Under the pieces are notes generated by a model. It did not search any database. It saw nothing but the letters and a program-made list of their open reading frames with translations, and was not told the DNA's origin. This document shows positions 1 through 5,769 of a stretch of DNA of 7,380 nucleotides, in pieces. Origin of the DNA: Candidatus Heimdallarchaeota archaeon (lineage in GTDB: Archaea > Asgardarchaeota > Heimdallarchaeia > Heimdallarchaeales > Heimdallarchaeaceae); contig DAOVRE010000074.1 of NCBI GenBank assembly GCA_030628305.1, forward strand, positions 1 to 7,380. The letters run 5' to 3'. A program made the position numbers and the translations under genes. How positions within the stretch are numbered: position 1 is the stretch's first letter; every line of letters starts with the position of its first letter.

Positions 1-377
1 TAACGAACTCTAGTTCAGAAAGAGTTATTTTAGCAGAAACATCTATCCTGACTCACTATATTCTCCTTCAAATGAATAGTGTTCTGAAATCTTTACATCT
101 AAATTCAGATAAAATTAAAGCTAATCTCTATCTACGTAAAGGAGCTCAATGTGCTGAGAACCTTATGATTGAATTAGCTAGTAAATTAGGAAGGCAGCAA
201 GCTCATGAACTGTTGAAGCAACTATCAAATGAAGAAAACTTTGTTGAAGCTGTAAAAAACAATGCTGTTATAATGAAATTTTTCAGTTTAGAAGATATTG
301 ATCGAATCCTTGACCCATTAAATTATATTGGTTTATCTTCTCAGGTTGTTGAAAAAGCTCTTGAAAGTTTGAAATAA
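1..377 (+). CDS. purB: Adenylosuccinate lyase, C-terminal part (5' end outside window)
   Basis: The frame is open from the first full codon (position 3) to TAA at 375-377 and gives 124 residues. It begins with TNSSSERVILAET, which matches the conserved RDLTNSSxERV segment of adenylosuccinate lyase; the Ser and Arg of this segment (visible residues 3 and 7) correspond to AMP-phosphate contacts in the family. The rest fits the helical ADSL C-terminal domain (NLYLRKGAQCAENLMIEL, then an alternating helix pattern ending in a YIGLSSQVVEKAL-like tail). The enzyme removes fumarate from SAICAR and from adenylosuccinate in purine and AMP synthesis; it is a cytosolic homotetramer with active sites made of several subunits. 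The ATG at 72 is an internal methionine, since homology continues upstream of it. The gene faces the TPR gene tail to tail, 6 bp apart. Family assignment is confident; most of the enzyme lies outside the window. Confidence 0.9.
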   Translation, partial: TNSSSERVILAETSILTHYILLQMNSVLKSLHLNSDKIKANLYLRKGAQCAENLMIELASKLGRQQAHELLKQLSNEENFVEAVKNNAVIMKFFSLEDIDRILDPLNYIGLSSQVVEKALESLK

Positions 378-383
378 GAGAAT

Positions 384-2918
384 TTATTCTTGTGATGATT
401 CTTCTTTCAACATGCTTTCCAAAAGGTTTTTTTCTGTTTCTAGTAGTTTTTCAATTAACATAGCTCTTGTAGCATCCTCCAAGAATTCTAAAAACGCTTC
501 TTCTTTAGAGCCATATTTTTTTACTATTCCAAGTATTTCTTTTAATCTTAAATCCTCTTGATCTTCCCATAAACCAATGTTGTATTGTAGCACCAGAAGA
601 CTACTTCCAAAAATCTCAATACCAGTACCCGCATAGTATTCAGAAGCTTGTACCAATATCTCATTATAATCTTTATCTCCTTTTTCTATAACTCTCCACA
701 GTAATTCAACAAGAAAACTTAACCCCTTTAAATAAAAATAATCGAATTCATGTGTAATGCTGCTGATAAATCCCAAATAGTTATTTATTTCTTCTACAAC
801 AAACGAATCTGTTAGATTTTCAATGTTTAATTTGATTATCACAAAAATCAAATTGAACAATATACTCACAGACATTAGATGTTCGTTTTCAAATGTTTTC
901 TGTAAAACTTCTGTTAAATATAAATAAGCTTCGCTGAATTGTTCCATTTTTATATGCTTCAGGGCATAAAGGAACTTCTCTGTTAATTCAAATTCATCCT
1001 TGTCTTCAAATTGCTCTTTAATCTGTTTGAGTGTCTCTTCTAATAATTCAAAATCACCACTGTAGATGTAAAGTAAGCCCTTTTCAACAAGAACTTCATT
1101 AAGAACCTCCTTAATATTGTGTTCAATTAAGAAACTTTCAGCGATTTTGTAAGATTCCAAAGATTGTGCAAATTTTTCTTCATATAAATAAATCCTAGAT
1201 TTGTTTAGGTTGATGATTACCTTTTCAACTATGTTCTCTGTCTCTCCTATCATTCCTTCAACTTTTTTGTATCTACTAATGCTCTCTCGGAAGTCTCCCT
1301 TAATTGCTAGAATATCTGCAACTTTTCTTAAACATCTGACTCTTCTATTTCGATCAAATATGTCTGAATAGTGACTGTATGCGGATCGGAGCTTAACAAG
1401 AGCTTCATCAAATCTGCCTTCTTCTAAATCAAAAGAGGATTGCAGTTCTTTAATTTCTGCGATTTTCAAGCTTTCTGATATCTTGAGATAAAAATTCTTT
1501 GCATTCTCTAAATGCGAAGCAGCTTCATTTATATTACCAATTCGAGTATTTGCTTCAGCTATTAAGATGTCGCAATTTGCATTACTTTCCTCGTCACCAA
1601 CTTCTAGATATAGAATTTGACAGGCTTTGAGAATGAAAATCTGCTTCTTAATATCTTCATTTAAGCTTATGGCAATTTGAGCTCTTAATCTGAGAGCATC
1701 TGTTTTACCTTTTTGATACAGAATTTCTTCAGAAAGTGTTTCAATCTGGTTAACTCTTATTGTCGCACTTTGAATATTTCCTTGTCGAATATCTCCAACA
1801 GCAATCTGCACTAATGCTTTTGCGAATTGTCTTTTATTAGCAATATTAACAATTTGATTGTAAGCTTTATCGTATAATTCTTGAGCTTTTTCTCTTTCAT
1901 TTATTGAAATATAATTGTCAGCGGTTGCAATTAGAGAGAGAAAAGCTCTGTTGTAATCTCGATATTGTTTTGCCAAAGAATACGATGTATTGAAACTATT
2001 TCTTGCCATTTGATGGTGACCTATTTTTGCTAAGATTCTACCTTTAGCAAAATGAGCTTTTCCAAGATAGTATTGTGACATACCTTGTAATCGATCAATA
2101 GTCTGTGCAGATAAGATATTTCCTGCTTTGAGTTCCCCTTTAAGATAATGAACGTGGATTAAACCTATTTCAGCCGCACTAGTGAGAGAAATATTAGAAA
2201 GATTAGTTCCAAGTAATTTTGATTTTGAATAGATTTTTCCTGAGGAAATATAATCAGATGAATCTAAAGTTTGTTCTCCAAGAGTGAGAAGGGCTAATAG
2301 TTGCCAAAACTGATCAGATACTGCTTCTCTATCATCCAAAAAATCTTCAATCCTCTTCAAACCTGATATGTTGTTAGCAGATTGTAATTCAATAATTCCT
2401 TCGATAAAATCTTTAATTTGATGAAGATGTTGAGGTAATAGTCTAATATTCCTTTCAGTAAAAATCTCATTCAACCTATTTTTGTAAGATTCAAGATTTT
2501 CTGTATCTCCTATTAAATATTTAATATACACTATCCAAAAAATGGCTTCTATCAGAGGCAAGAAGTCAGAATTTTCATTTTCAATTACATCTTGTAAGTT
2601 GCTAAATGCTTGATCTATCTCACCAATCTCAAAAAGAGCAACACTACCCCATACTTTAGTGCCAACAATGGAATCAGTAATACACTTTATAGCAAGGTCA
2701 TATTGACCAACCATTACTCCAATCTTGCTTGCAAGATATTTTAATTCTTCATCCCCCTCATAAACGGGATCATCAACAATATGCCATAGTGTCCTACCTA
2801 ATTGTACGGATGCATCTGGGGTAAAAGTTCCTTGTAAAGTTTCAATGAAAAATTCACGTATCTCTGGGCTGATTCTATTTTGGTGAGCTAAGATTTCGGC
2901 AGGAAGCGTTTTTGGCAT
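384..2918 (-). CDS. Large TPR-repeat protein, function unknown
   Basis: This 844-residue protein is almost wholly alpha-helical. TPR-like helix pairs, with the usual small residue/Gly and Asp-Phe/Tyr-Ala pattern, are clearest at about 280-318 (AKGRILAKIGHHQMARNSF), 323-357, 450-480 (IGNINEAASHLENAKNFY), 487-518 (EEGRFDEALVKLRSAYSHY), 525-557 (IKGDFRESISRYKKVEG), 567-598 (EEKFAQSLESYKIAESF) and 605-635. The first ~270 and last ~200 residues look like more divergent helical repeats. There is no signal peptide; a hydrophobic stretch at about 683-697 (SVSILFNLIFVIIKL) is more likely a buried helix than a membrane segment. No catalytic domain is visible, so a scaffold or protein-binding role is inferred, with partner unknown. 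The ATG at 2916-2918 follows a good AGAGGA site by 8 nt. An oligo-T tract lies between the upstream Nfu gene and this start, so it is probably transcribed separately. Confidence 0.85.
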   Translation of the reverse strand: MPKTLPAEILAHQNRISPEIREFFIETLQGTFTPDASVQLGRTLWHIVDDPVYEGDEELKYLASKIGVMVGQYDLAIKCITDSIVGTKVWGSVALFEIGEIDQAFSNLQDVIENENSDFLPLIEAIFWIVYIKYLIGDTENLESYKNRLNEIFTERNIRLLPQHLHQIKDFIEGIIELQSANNISGLKRIEDFLDDREAVSDQFWQLLALLTLGEQTLDSSDYISSGKIYSKSKLLGTNLSNISLTSAAEIGLIHVHYLKGELKAGNILSAQTIDRLQGMSQYYLGKAHFAKGRILAKIGHHQMARNSFNTSYSLAKQYRDYNRAFLSLIATADNYISINEREKAQELYDKAYNQIVNIANKRQFAKALVQIAVGDIRQGNIQSATIRVNQIETLSEEILYQKGKTDALRLRAQIAISLNEDIKKQIFILKACQILYLEVGDEESNANCDILIAEANTRIGNINEAASHLENAKNFYLKISESLKIAEIKELQSSFDLEEGRFDEALVKLRSAYSHYSDIFDRNRRVRCLRKVADILAIKGDFRESISRYKKVEGMIGETENIVEKVIINLNKSRIYLYEEKFAQSLESYKIAESFLIEHNIKEVLNEVLVEKGLLYIYSGDFELLEETLKQIKEQFEDKDEFELTEKFLYALKHIKMEQFSEAYLYLTEVLQKTFENEHLMSVSILFNLIFVIIKLNIENLTDSFVVEEINNYLGFISSITHEFDYFYLKGLSFLVELLWRVIEKGDKDYNEILVQASEYYAGTGIEIFGSSLLVLQYNIGLWEDQEDLRLKEILGIVKKYGSKEEAFLEFLEDATRAMLIEKLLETEKNLLESMLKEESSQE
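427..433 (+). terminator. Possible oligo-T terminator of purB, inside the TPR gene
   Basis: Seven T on the plus strand occur 50 nt after the purB stop, within the antisense of the TPR 3' end. With only 6 bp between the convergent genes, any terminator must lie in the neighbour's coding region. Chance in AT-rich DNA is possible. Confidence 0.25.
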
Positions 2919-2926
2919 TTATAGTA

Positions 2927-2932
2927 TCCTCT
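2927..2932 (-). promoter_or_regulatory. Shine-Dalgarno site of the TPR gene
   Basis: AGAGGA on the minus strand, 8 nt before the ATG at 2918. It supports this start, which is also the first ATG of the frame. Confidence 0.6.
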
Positions 2933-2964
2933 GTTAATAACAATAGAAATAAGAATAATTGAAT

Positions 2965-2971
2965 AAAAAAA
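2965..2971 (-). terminator. Oligo-T terminator after the Nfu gene
   Basis: A run of seven T on the minus strand starts 16 nt past the Nfu stop codon, with no strong hairpin. Archaeal RNA polymerase stops at such U-rich tracts, so this probably ends the Nfu transcript before the TPR gene. In this AT-rich DNA the tract could also be chance. Confidence 0.45.
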
Positions 2972-2987
2972 CTTTATGTAAGTCTTT

Positions 2988-3233
2988 CTAGGTTTGCATC
3001 GATTCTAAGTTGACATTTACAACTTGTTTGACGCCAGGAACCCTTTCCTTTAGAACTTTTTCAACATAACCTGTAAGTGTTAGTTGACTATAGGGACAAC
3101 CTCTACATGCACCTTGAAGCTCAACATGGACTGTTCCGGTTTCCTCATCAACCTCTTTAAGCTCAATATCTCCACCATCTTGTTGGAGAGCTACTCGGAT
3201 TTCGTTTAAAGTTGCTTGCACTTTGTCTTTCAT
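2988..3233 (-). CDS. Nfu/NifU C-terminal-domain Fe-S cluster protein
   Basis: The 81-residue protein is a single NifU C-terminal (Nfu) domain with nothing added. The key motif is GACRGCPYSQLTL at residues 41-53, with Cys43 and Cys46 in the CxxC pair that holds a [4Fe-4S] cluster between two subunits; the N-terminal part (EIRVALQQDGGDIELKEVD) matches the family's opening helix and first strand. Nfu proteins store and pass Fe-S clusters to target enzymes in the cytosol. The lengths of stand-alone archaeal and bacterial members are similar. The ATG at 3231-3233 follows a GAGATG site by 7 nt and a TATA-like box lies about 40 nt upstream. The YjjX gene ends 83 bp upstream on the same strand. None of the other Fe-S assembly genes (sufBCD, iscS) is in view, so its clients cannot be inferred from context. 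Confidence 0.9.
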   Translation of the reverse strand: MKDKVQATLNEIRVALQQDGGDIELKEVDEETGTVHVELQGACRGCPYSQLTLTGYVEKVLKERVPGVKQVVNVNLESMQT

Positions 3234-3240
3234 GATATCA

Positions 3241-3246
3241 CATCTC
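3241..3246 (-). promoter_or_regulatory. Probable Shine-Dalgarno site of the Nfu gene
   Basis: GAGATG on the minus strand, 7 nt before the ATG at 3233. The match to the anti-SD is partial. Confidence 0.4.
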
Positions 3247-3269
3247 TATTTGTTTGAGAATCTTATATT

Positions 3270-3284
3270 ACATTTATAAAATGT
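3270..3284 (-). promoter_or_regulatory. TATA box of the Nfu gene inside a perfect palindrome
   Basis: The minus strand carries TTTTATAAA at 3281-3273, a close match to archaeal TATA boxes. With a start site about 25 nt downstream (near 3252) the transcript would have a ~20-nt leader containing the GAGATG site, which is a sensible arrangement. The box is the core of ACATTT-ATA-AAATGT (3270-3284), two perfect 6-bp inverted arms around 3 nt. The promoter call is inference from position and sequence; the palindrome is seen directly. Confidence 0.5.
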
Positions 3285-3316
3285 GCTTTTCATACAAAAT
3301 TGTTATTTTTTGACAT

Positions 3317-3874
3317 CTAAGTGTTCGTTGCATTTTCAATCCTTCTAAAAGTTGCATTTACAAATGGAACTAAAGCTAGTATAATATCTCGTTTAAAGAC
3401 ATCTTTTCTCATAATTCTATTATCAGTAAATATTGCTGTACTTCCACCCTTCTGCTTAATATTGTCCTCTCCAATTAGTTCATCCATTATTTCCCCAAGC
3501 TCTTTTTCTGGATTGCTGATGAGTGTAGAATAGATGATTGATGGTATTGCCATTCTACCTCCTCCTGCAATAGATTCCTCCCCTCTATTATTGCCTACAC
3601 AAATATACCATGTGAGAAAGGATCCATAAGAATCTCTGTCTAATCCTCCTTCAAGGCTCACATAATAATCCGCTTCTTCTAATGTTCTTGCGATTTTTTG
3701 TCTACTTAACGCTGATTTTAGTGTTTCTTCAGATGACATTGGTTGGCTTGAAACACCCTCGTATTGACTCAAATCTAAAGTTTTGTACTCAATTTTTTTG
3801 AAGTAAGATTCAAAAGCTTCTTTAACAGCTTGAATTTTCACTGGATTTTTTGAACAAATTGCTATTTTATGCAT
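3317..3874 (-). CDS. yjjX: Inosine/xanthosine triphosphatase, YjjX (DUF84) family
   Basis: The 185-residue protein has the YjjX/DUF84 motifs in order: SKNPVK at 8-13, where the triphosphate is expected to bind; GVSSQPMSSEET at 40-51; EGG at 75-77; GGGRMAIP at 104-111; KELGEIMDEL at 124-133; and GGSTAIFTDNRIMRK at 143-157 leading into ALVPFVN. Family members hydrolyse ITP and XTP, and so keep deaminated purines out of nucleic acids. Length is typical for the family. Several positions between 54 and 73 differ from the usual residues (SALSRQKIA where GAxNRAxxA is normal, and SLEGG where G(I/L)EGG is usual), so specificity may be shifted. No SD site precedes the ATG at 3872-3874; a T/A-rich TATA-like element about 29 nt upstream would place the start of transcription almost on the ATG, suggesting a leaderless mRNA. 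It is divergent from the zinc-ribbon operon. Confidence 0.85.
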   Translation of the reverse strand: MHKIAICSKNPVKIQAVKEAFESYFKKIEYKTLDLSQYEGVSSQPMSSEETLKSALSRQKIARTLEEADYYVSLEGGLDRDSYGSFLTWYICVGNNRGEESIAGGGRMAIPSIIYSTLISNPEKELGEIMDELIGEDNIKQKGGSTAIFTDNRIMRKDVFKRDIILALVPFVNATFRRIENATNT

Positions 3875-3891
3875 AATTATATGTTTGCAAA

Positions 3892-3916
3892 AGATTATCT
3901 TTTTTAAGGATAACCT
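3892..3916. promoter_or_regulatory. Divergent promoter element with dyad symmetry
   Basis: The 70-bp gap between the divergent yjjX and zinc-ribbon genes has one element that could serve both. TTTTTTAA (3900-3907) is a plausible TATA box on the plus strand, about 25 nt before a start site near 3930, just upstream of the AGGTGA ribosome site. Read the other way it is TTAAAAAA, about 29 nt before the yjjX ATG. It sits inside an imperfect dyad: TTATC (3895-3899) and GATAA (3909-3913), with further pairs outside. Whether a regulator binds here is not known. Confidence 0.4.
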
Positions 3917-3933
3917 CTTCTCTATCTTAAGAA

Positions 3934-3939
3934 AGGTGA
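3934..3939 (+). promoter_or_regulatory. Shine-Dalgarno site that sets the start at 3945
   Basis: AGGTGA, a strong anti-SD match, lies 5 nt before the ATG at 3945. It decides against the in-frame ATG at 3885, which lies in the promoter region. Confidence 0.7.
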
Positions 3940-3944
3940 ATTGT

Positions 3945-4769
3945 ATGGTAGAATGTCATTACTGTAGAAACCCCGTTCAATCTCAATGGAATTTTTGTCG
4001 AAAATGTGGTGCAAGATTAGTTCACAAAGAAGATCCAGAGGAGTTTATTGTAAAGGACGAAGTCGTTGAAATAGCCAAGGAAGATCCTGAATCGCCAACT
4101 GGAATGCTTTATGAGCCTTTAGAAGTTGAAGAAGTCAAAGTTGAAGAAGAAGAGAAGAAAGAGCTAACAGATGACGAGCTAGTAGAGCGCATTGCTGACG
4201 TTATTGTTAAAAGAGAAGATTATAATGCTCTTCTTAAAAAGAAAACCGATTTAGATGACGAAATCAACAAACTACTTGATCGTGTCAAAAATAAACTCAT
4301 TCCTAGAAATGAAGCCTTGCCTAGAATAAAAGAATTGAAAGAAGAGGTTGAAAGTGTTTCTGTTCTAGAAGACAAATTTGAGAACTTTTCAGCTATTTTA
4401 CCTATAGAAGAAATAATTGAAGACAGAAATAATGAAAAGAAGAAACTCAAAAAACTAAGTGGTCTTAAGGGAGACAAAGCAGTTAGTAGAGCTACACTAG
4501 AGGAAATGGAAACTAAATTCAAGAAAAACATCAAAAATCTAGAACTTAAGCTCAATGTTGAACTAGCAAAGATGAGAAAGACCTTTGACGCTTTAGAGAA
4601 AAAGATGAAAACTTTGCAAAGAGATCTAGAAATTCTTTATGTCAACTCACAAACAGGTGAGATTTCAGAAAAAGAATATGGGAAATATAAACAAGAGAAG
4701 TCTGTAGAAATTGATAGAATGAAGAAAGTAAGCAAAACAGTTGCAAATATTCTTGCAGAAGCAAGATAA
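3945..4769 (+). CDS. Zinc-ribbon and coiled-coil protein, function unknown
   Basis: With the start at ATG 3945 the protein has 274 residues. Residues 4-21 form a zinc ribbon with Cys4, Cys7, Cys18 and Cys21 (CX2C-X10-CX2C, CHYC then CRKC). An acidic linker follows (about 28-75, with VEEVKVEEEEKKE), then a long charged helical region (about 76-274) with heptad-like stretches, best at 92-140 and 183-230, so coiled-coil assembly is likely. A short break at 231-241 (LYVNSQTGEIS) leads into EKEYGKYKQEK, which resembles the 'G-x-I-s-e-x-E-y-x-x-x-K' turn of SHOCT-like C-terminal helices. There is no membrane segment or signal peptide. I do not recognise the family; an adaptor role in which the ribbon binds a nucleic acid or protein and the coil oligomerises is inference. 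It is followed after 13 bp by the MBL gene and probably shares its mRNA. Confidence 0.8.
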   Translation: MVECHYCRNPVQSQWNFCRKCGARLVHKEDPEEFIVKDEVVEIAKEDPESPTGMLYEPLEVEEVKVEEEEKKELTDDELVERIADVIVKREDYNALLKKKTDLDDEINKLLDRVKNKLIPRNEALPRIKELKEEVESVSVLEDKFENFSAILPIEEIIEDRNNEKKKLKKLSGLKGDKAVSRATLEEMETKFKKNIKNLELKLNVELAKMRKTFDALEKKMKTLQRDLEILYVNSQTGEISEKEYGKYKQEKSVEIDRMKKVSKTVANILAEAR

Positions 4770-4771
4770 TT

Positions 4772-4776
4772 AGGTG
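4772..4776 (+). promoter_or_regulatory. Shine-Dalgarno site that sets the MBL start at 4783
   Basis: AGGTG lies 6 nt before the ATG at 4783 and 2 nt after the stop codon of the preceding gene, suggesting coupled translation. The GTG inside it (4774) is in frame but is part of the ribosome site, not a start codon. Confidence 0.65.
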
Positions 4777-4782
4777 TTTATA

Positions 4783-5769
4783 ATGATAAGAGACTCTATA
4801 CACGATATCAATGAAAGATTAACTGTAGTTGAAGGACCATCAGGAGATGGAGGAGAAAAAAACCGCGGATATATAGTTGGAAAGGATTCTTTTGCAATCA
4901 TAAATACTGGAAAACGTGGAACAATCGAAACTGATTTCCAAGAAGCTATCTTCAACAAAGGTAAGGATGTAAAAGATGTAAAATATATCTTTTTGACACA
5001 TGCATATCCCGATATAATGGGTGGTGTTTACAAACTAAAGAAAATTTTTCCAAATGCTCAAGTTGCTATACATGAAAAACTAAAGAGCATAATGGAAGAT
5101 CCTAAGGATGAATTAAGAGCAGTCAATTTTAAGTTCTCAAGAAAAGAACGTCTTTATTTTGCAGTGAAAAAAGATCCTTTTGATGATTTGGATAAATTTA
5201 AACCTAATATTTATTTCAAAGATGGAGATAAATTCGATATTGGAGATACTAAAATAATGGTTGTAAATTTTGATGGAACAAGCTTTGGCCATAGTATGTT
5301 TTTCTCTACAACTGAACGTACTATGTTCACCGGTGATGCTCTTAACATTTATCCTGCCCTCCCAAGTAGTTACATCATAGATTATACTGGAAACTATAAG
5401 AAATGGTTCAAGAACATCGAATTCCTTGAAAAGGCGAAAATTTCCGTTTTATGTCCTGCTCATGATGGTTACCAAGAGGCTAGACACGTTTCTCCATACA
5501 TACGTGATGTTAAAGAATCATTTATGCAGTTTGAGAGTCAGCTCTTAATGGCAATGACTGAGCAAAAATATCTTACTCAAGATGAGTTAATTGAAAGAGT
5601 GCATTCTTCGCAAGGAATAGTTTGGTATCATCCCTATATGATGATGGCTCCAAAAGTGAATATGGAAGCACACCTCAATAAACTAATTGATGAGAAGAAG
5701 GTTCAGAAAAACGAGAAATCAGACCCAGTTACATATACTTACATAGGTCCAAAAGATAATTTCTACTAA
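4783..5769 (+). CDS. Metallo-beta-lactamase-fold protein with degenerate HxHxDH motif
   Basis: From ATG 4783 the protein has 328 residues. The MBL fold is clear: an early strand AIINTGKRG (38-46; the usual Asp before TG is Asn), IFLTHAYPDIMGG (69-81) at the metal motif, FGHS (His170), FTGDA (Asp185) and CPAHDG (His227). A helical tail (about 240-328) contains a segment like the winged helix of LACTB2-type proteins (NMEAHLNKLIDEKKVQ, 293-308). Of the seven usual metal ligands, His73, Asp77, His170, Asp185 and His227 are kept; the second and fourth positions of HxHxDH are Tyr75 and Ile78. The protein may bind one metal or a different one, or have lost hydrolysis; the substrate cannot be named. 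The THxxPDxxG pattern recalls flavodiiron-type MBL domains, but no flavodoxin domain is present. It lies 13 bp after the zinc-ribbon gene and overlaps alaX at its 3' end. Confidence 0.85.
   Translation: MIRDSIHDINERLTVVEGPSGDGGEKNRGYIVGKDSFAIINTGKRGTIETDFQEAIFNKGKDVKDVKYIFLTHAYPDIMGGVYKLKKIFPNAQVAIHEKLKSIMEDPKDELRAVNFKFSRKERLYFAVKKDPFDDLDKFKPNIYFKDGDKFDIGDTKIMVVNFDGTSFGHSMFFSTTERTMFTGDALNIYPALPSSYIIDYTGNYKKWFKNIEFLEKAKISVLCPAHDGYQEARHVSPYIRDVKESFMQFESQLLMAMTEQKYLTQDELIERVHSSQGIVWYHPYMMMAPKVNMEAHLNKLIDEKKVQKNEKSDPVTYTYIGPKDNFY

Noticed and set aside
72..377. ATG at 72 as the start of a small 101-residue gene
   Set aside because: The same frame is open to the left edge and the upstream codons encode the conserved TNSSSERV segment of adenylosuccinate lyase, so the ATG is internal to purB.
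3321..3533. Plus-strand open frame opposite yjjX
   Set aside because: It is antisense to the conserved C-terminal motifs of YjjX; its hydrophobic product has no recognisable pattern. Similar antisense frames at 4770-4958, 6094-6324 and 6433-6633 were dropped for the same reason.
3885..3944. Upstream ATG adding 20 residues to the zinc-ribbon protein
   Set aside because: The extra residues come from the promoter region, and a strong AGGTGA site is placed for the ATG at 3945, right before the zinc ribbon.
4220..4555. Minus-strand open frame of 111 codons within the coiled-coil gene
   Set aside because: Its Ser/Leu/Phe-rich product is the complement of a Glu/Lys-rich coiled coil; a shadow without homology or ribosome site.
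4774..4782. GTG at 4774 as the MBL start
   Set aside because: This GTG is part of the AGGTG ribosome site used by the ATG at 4783.
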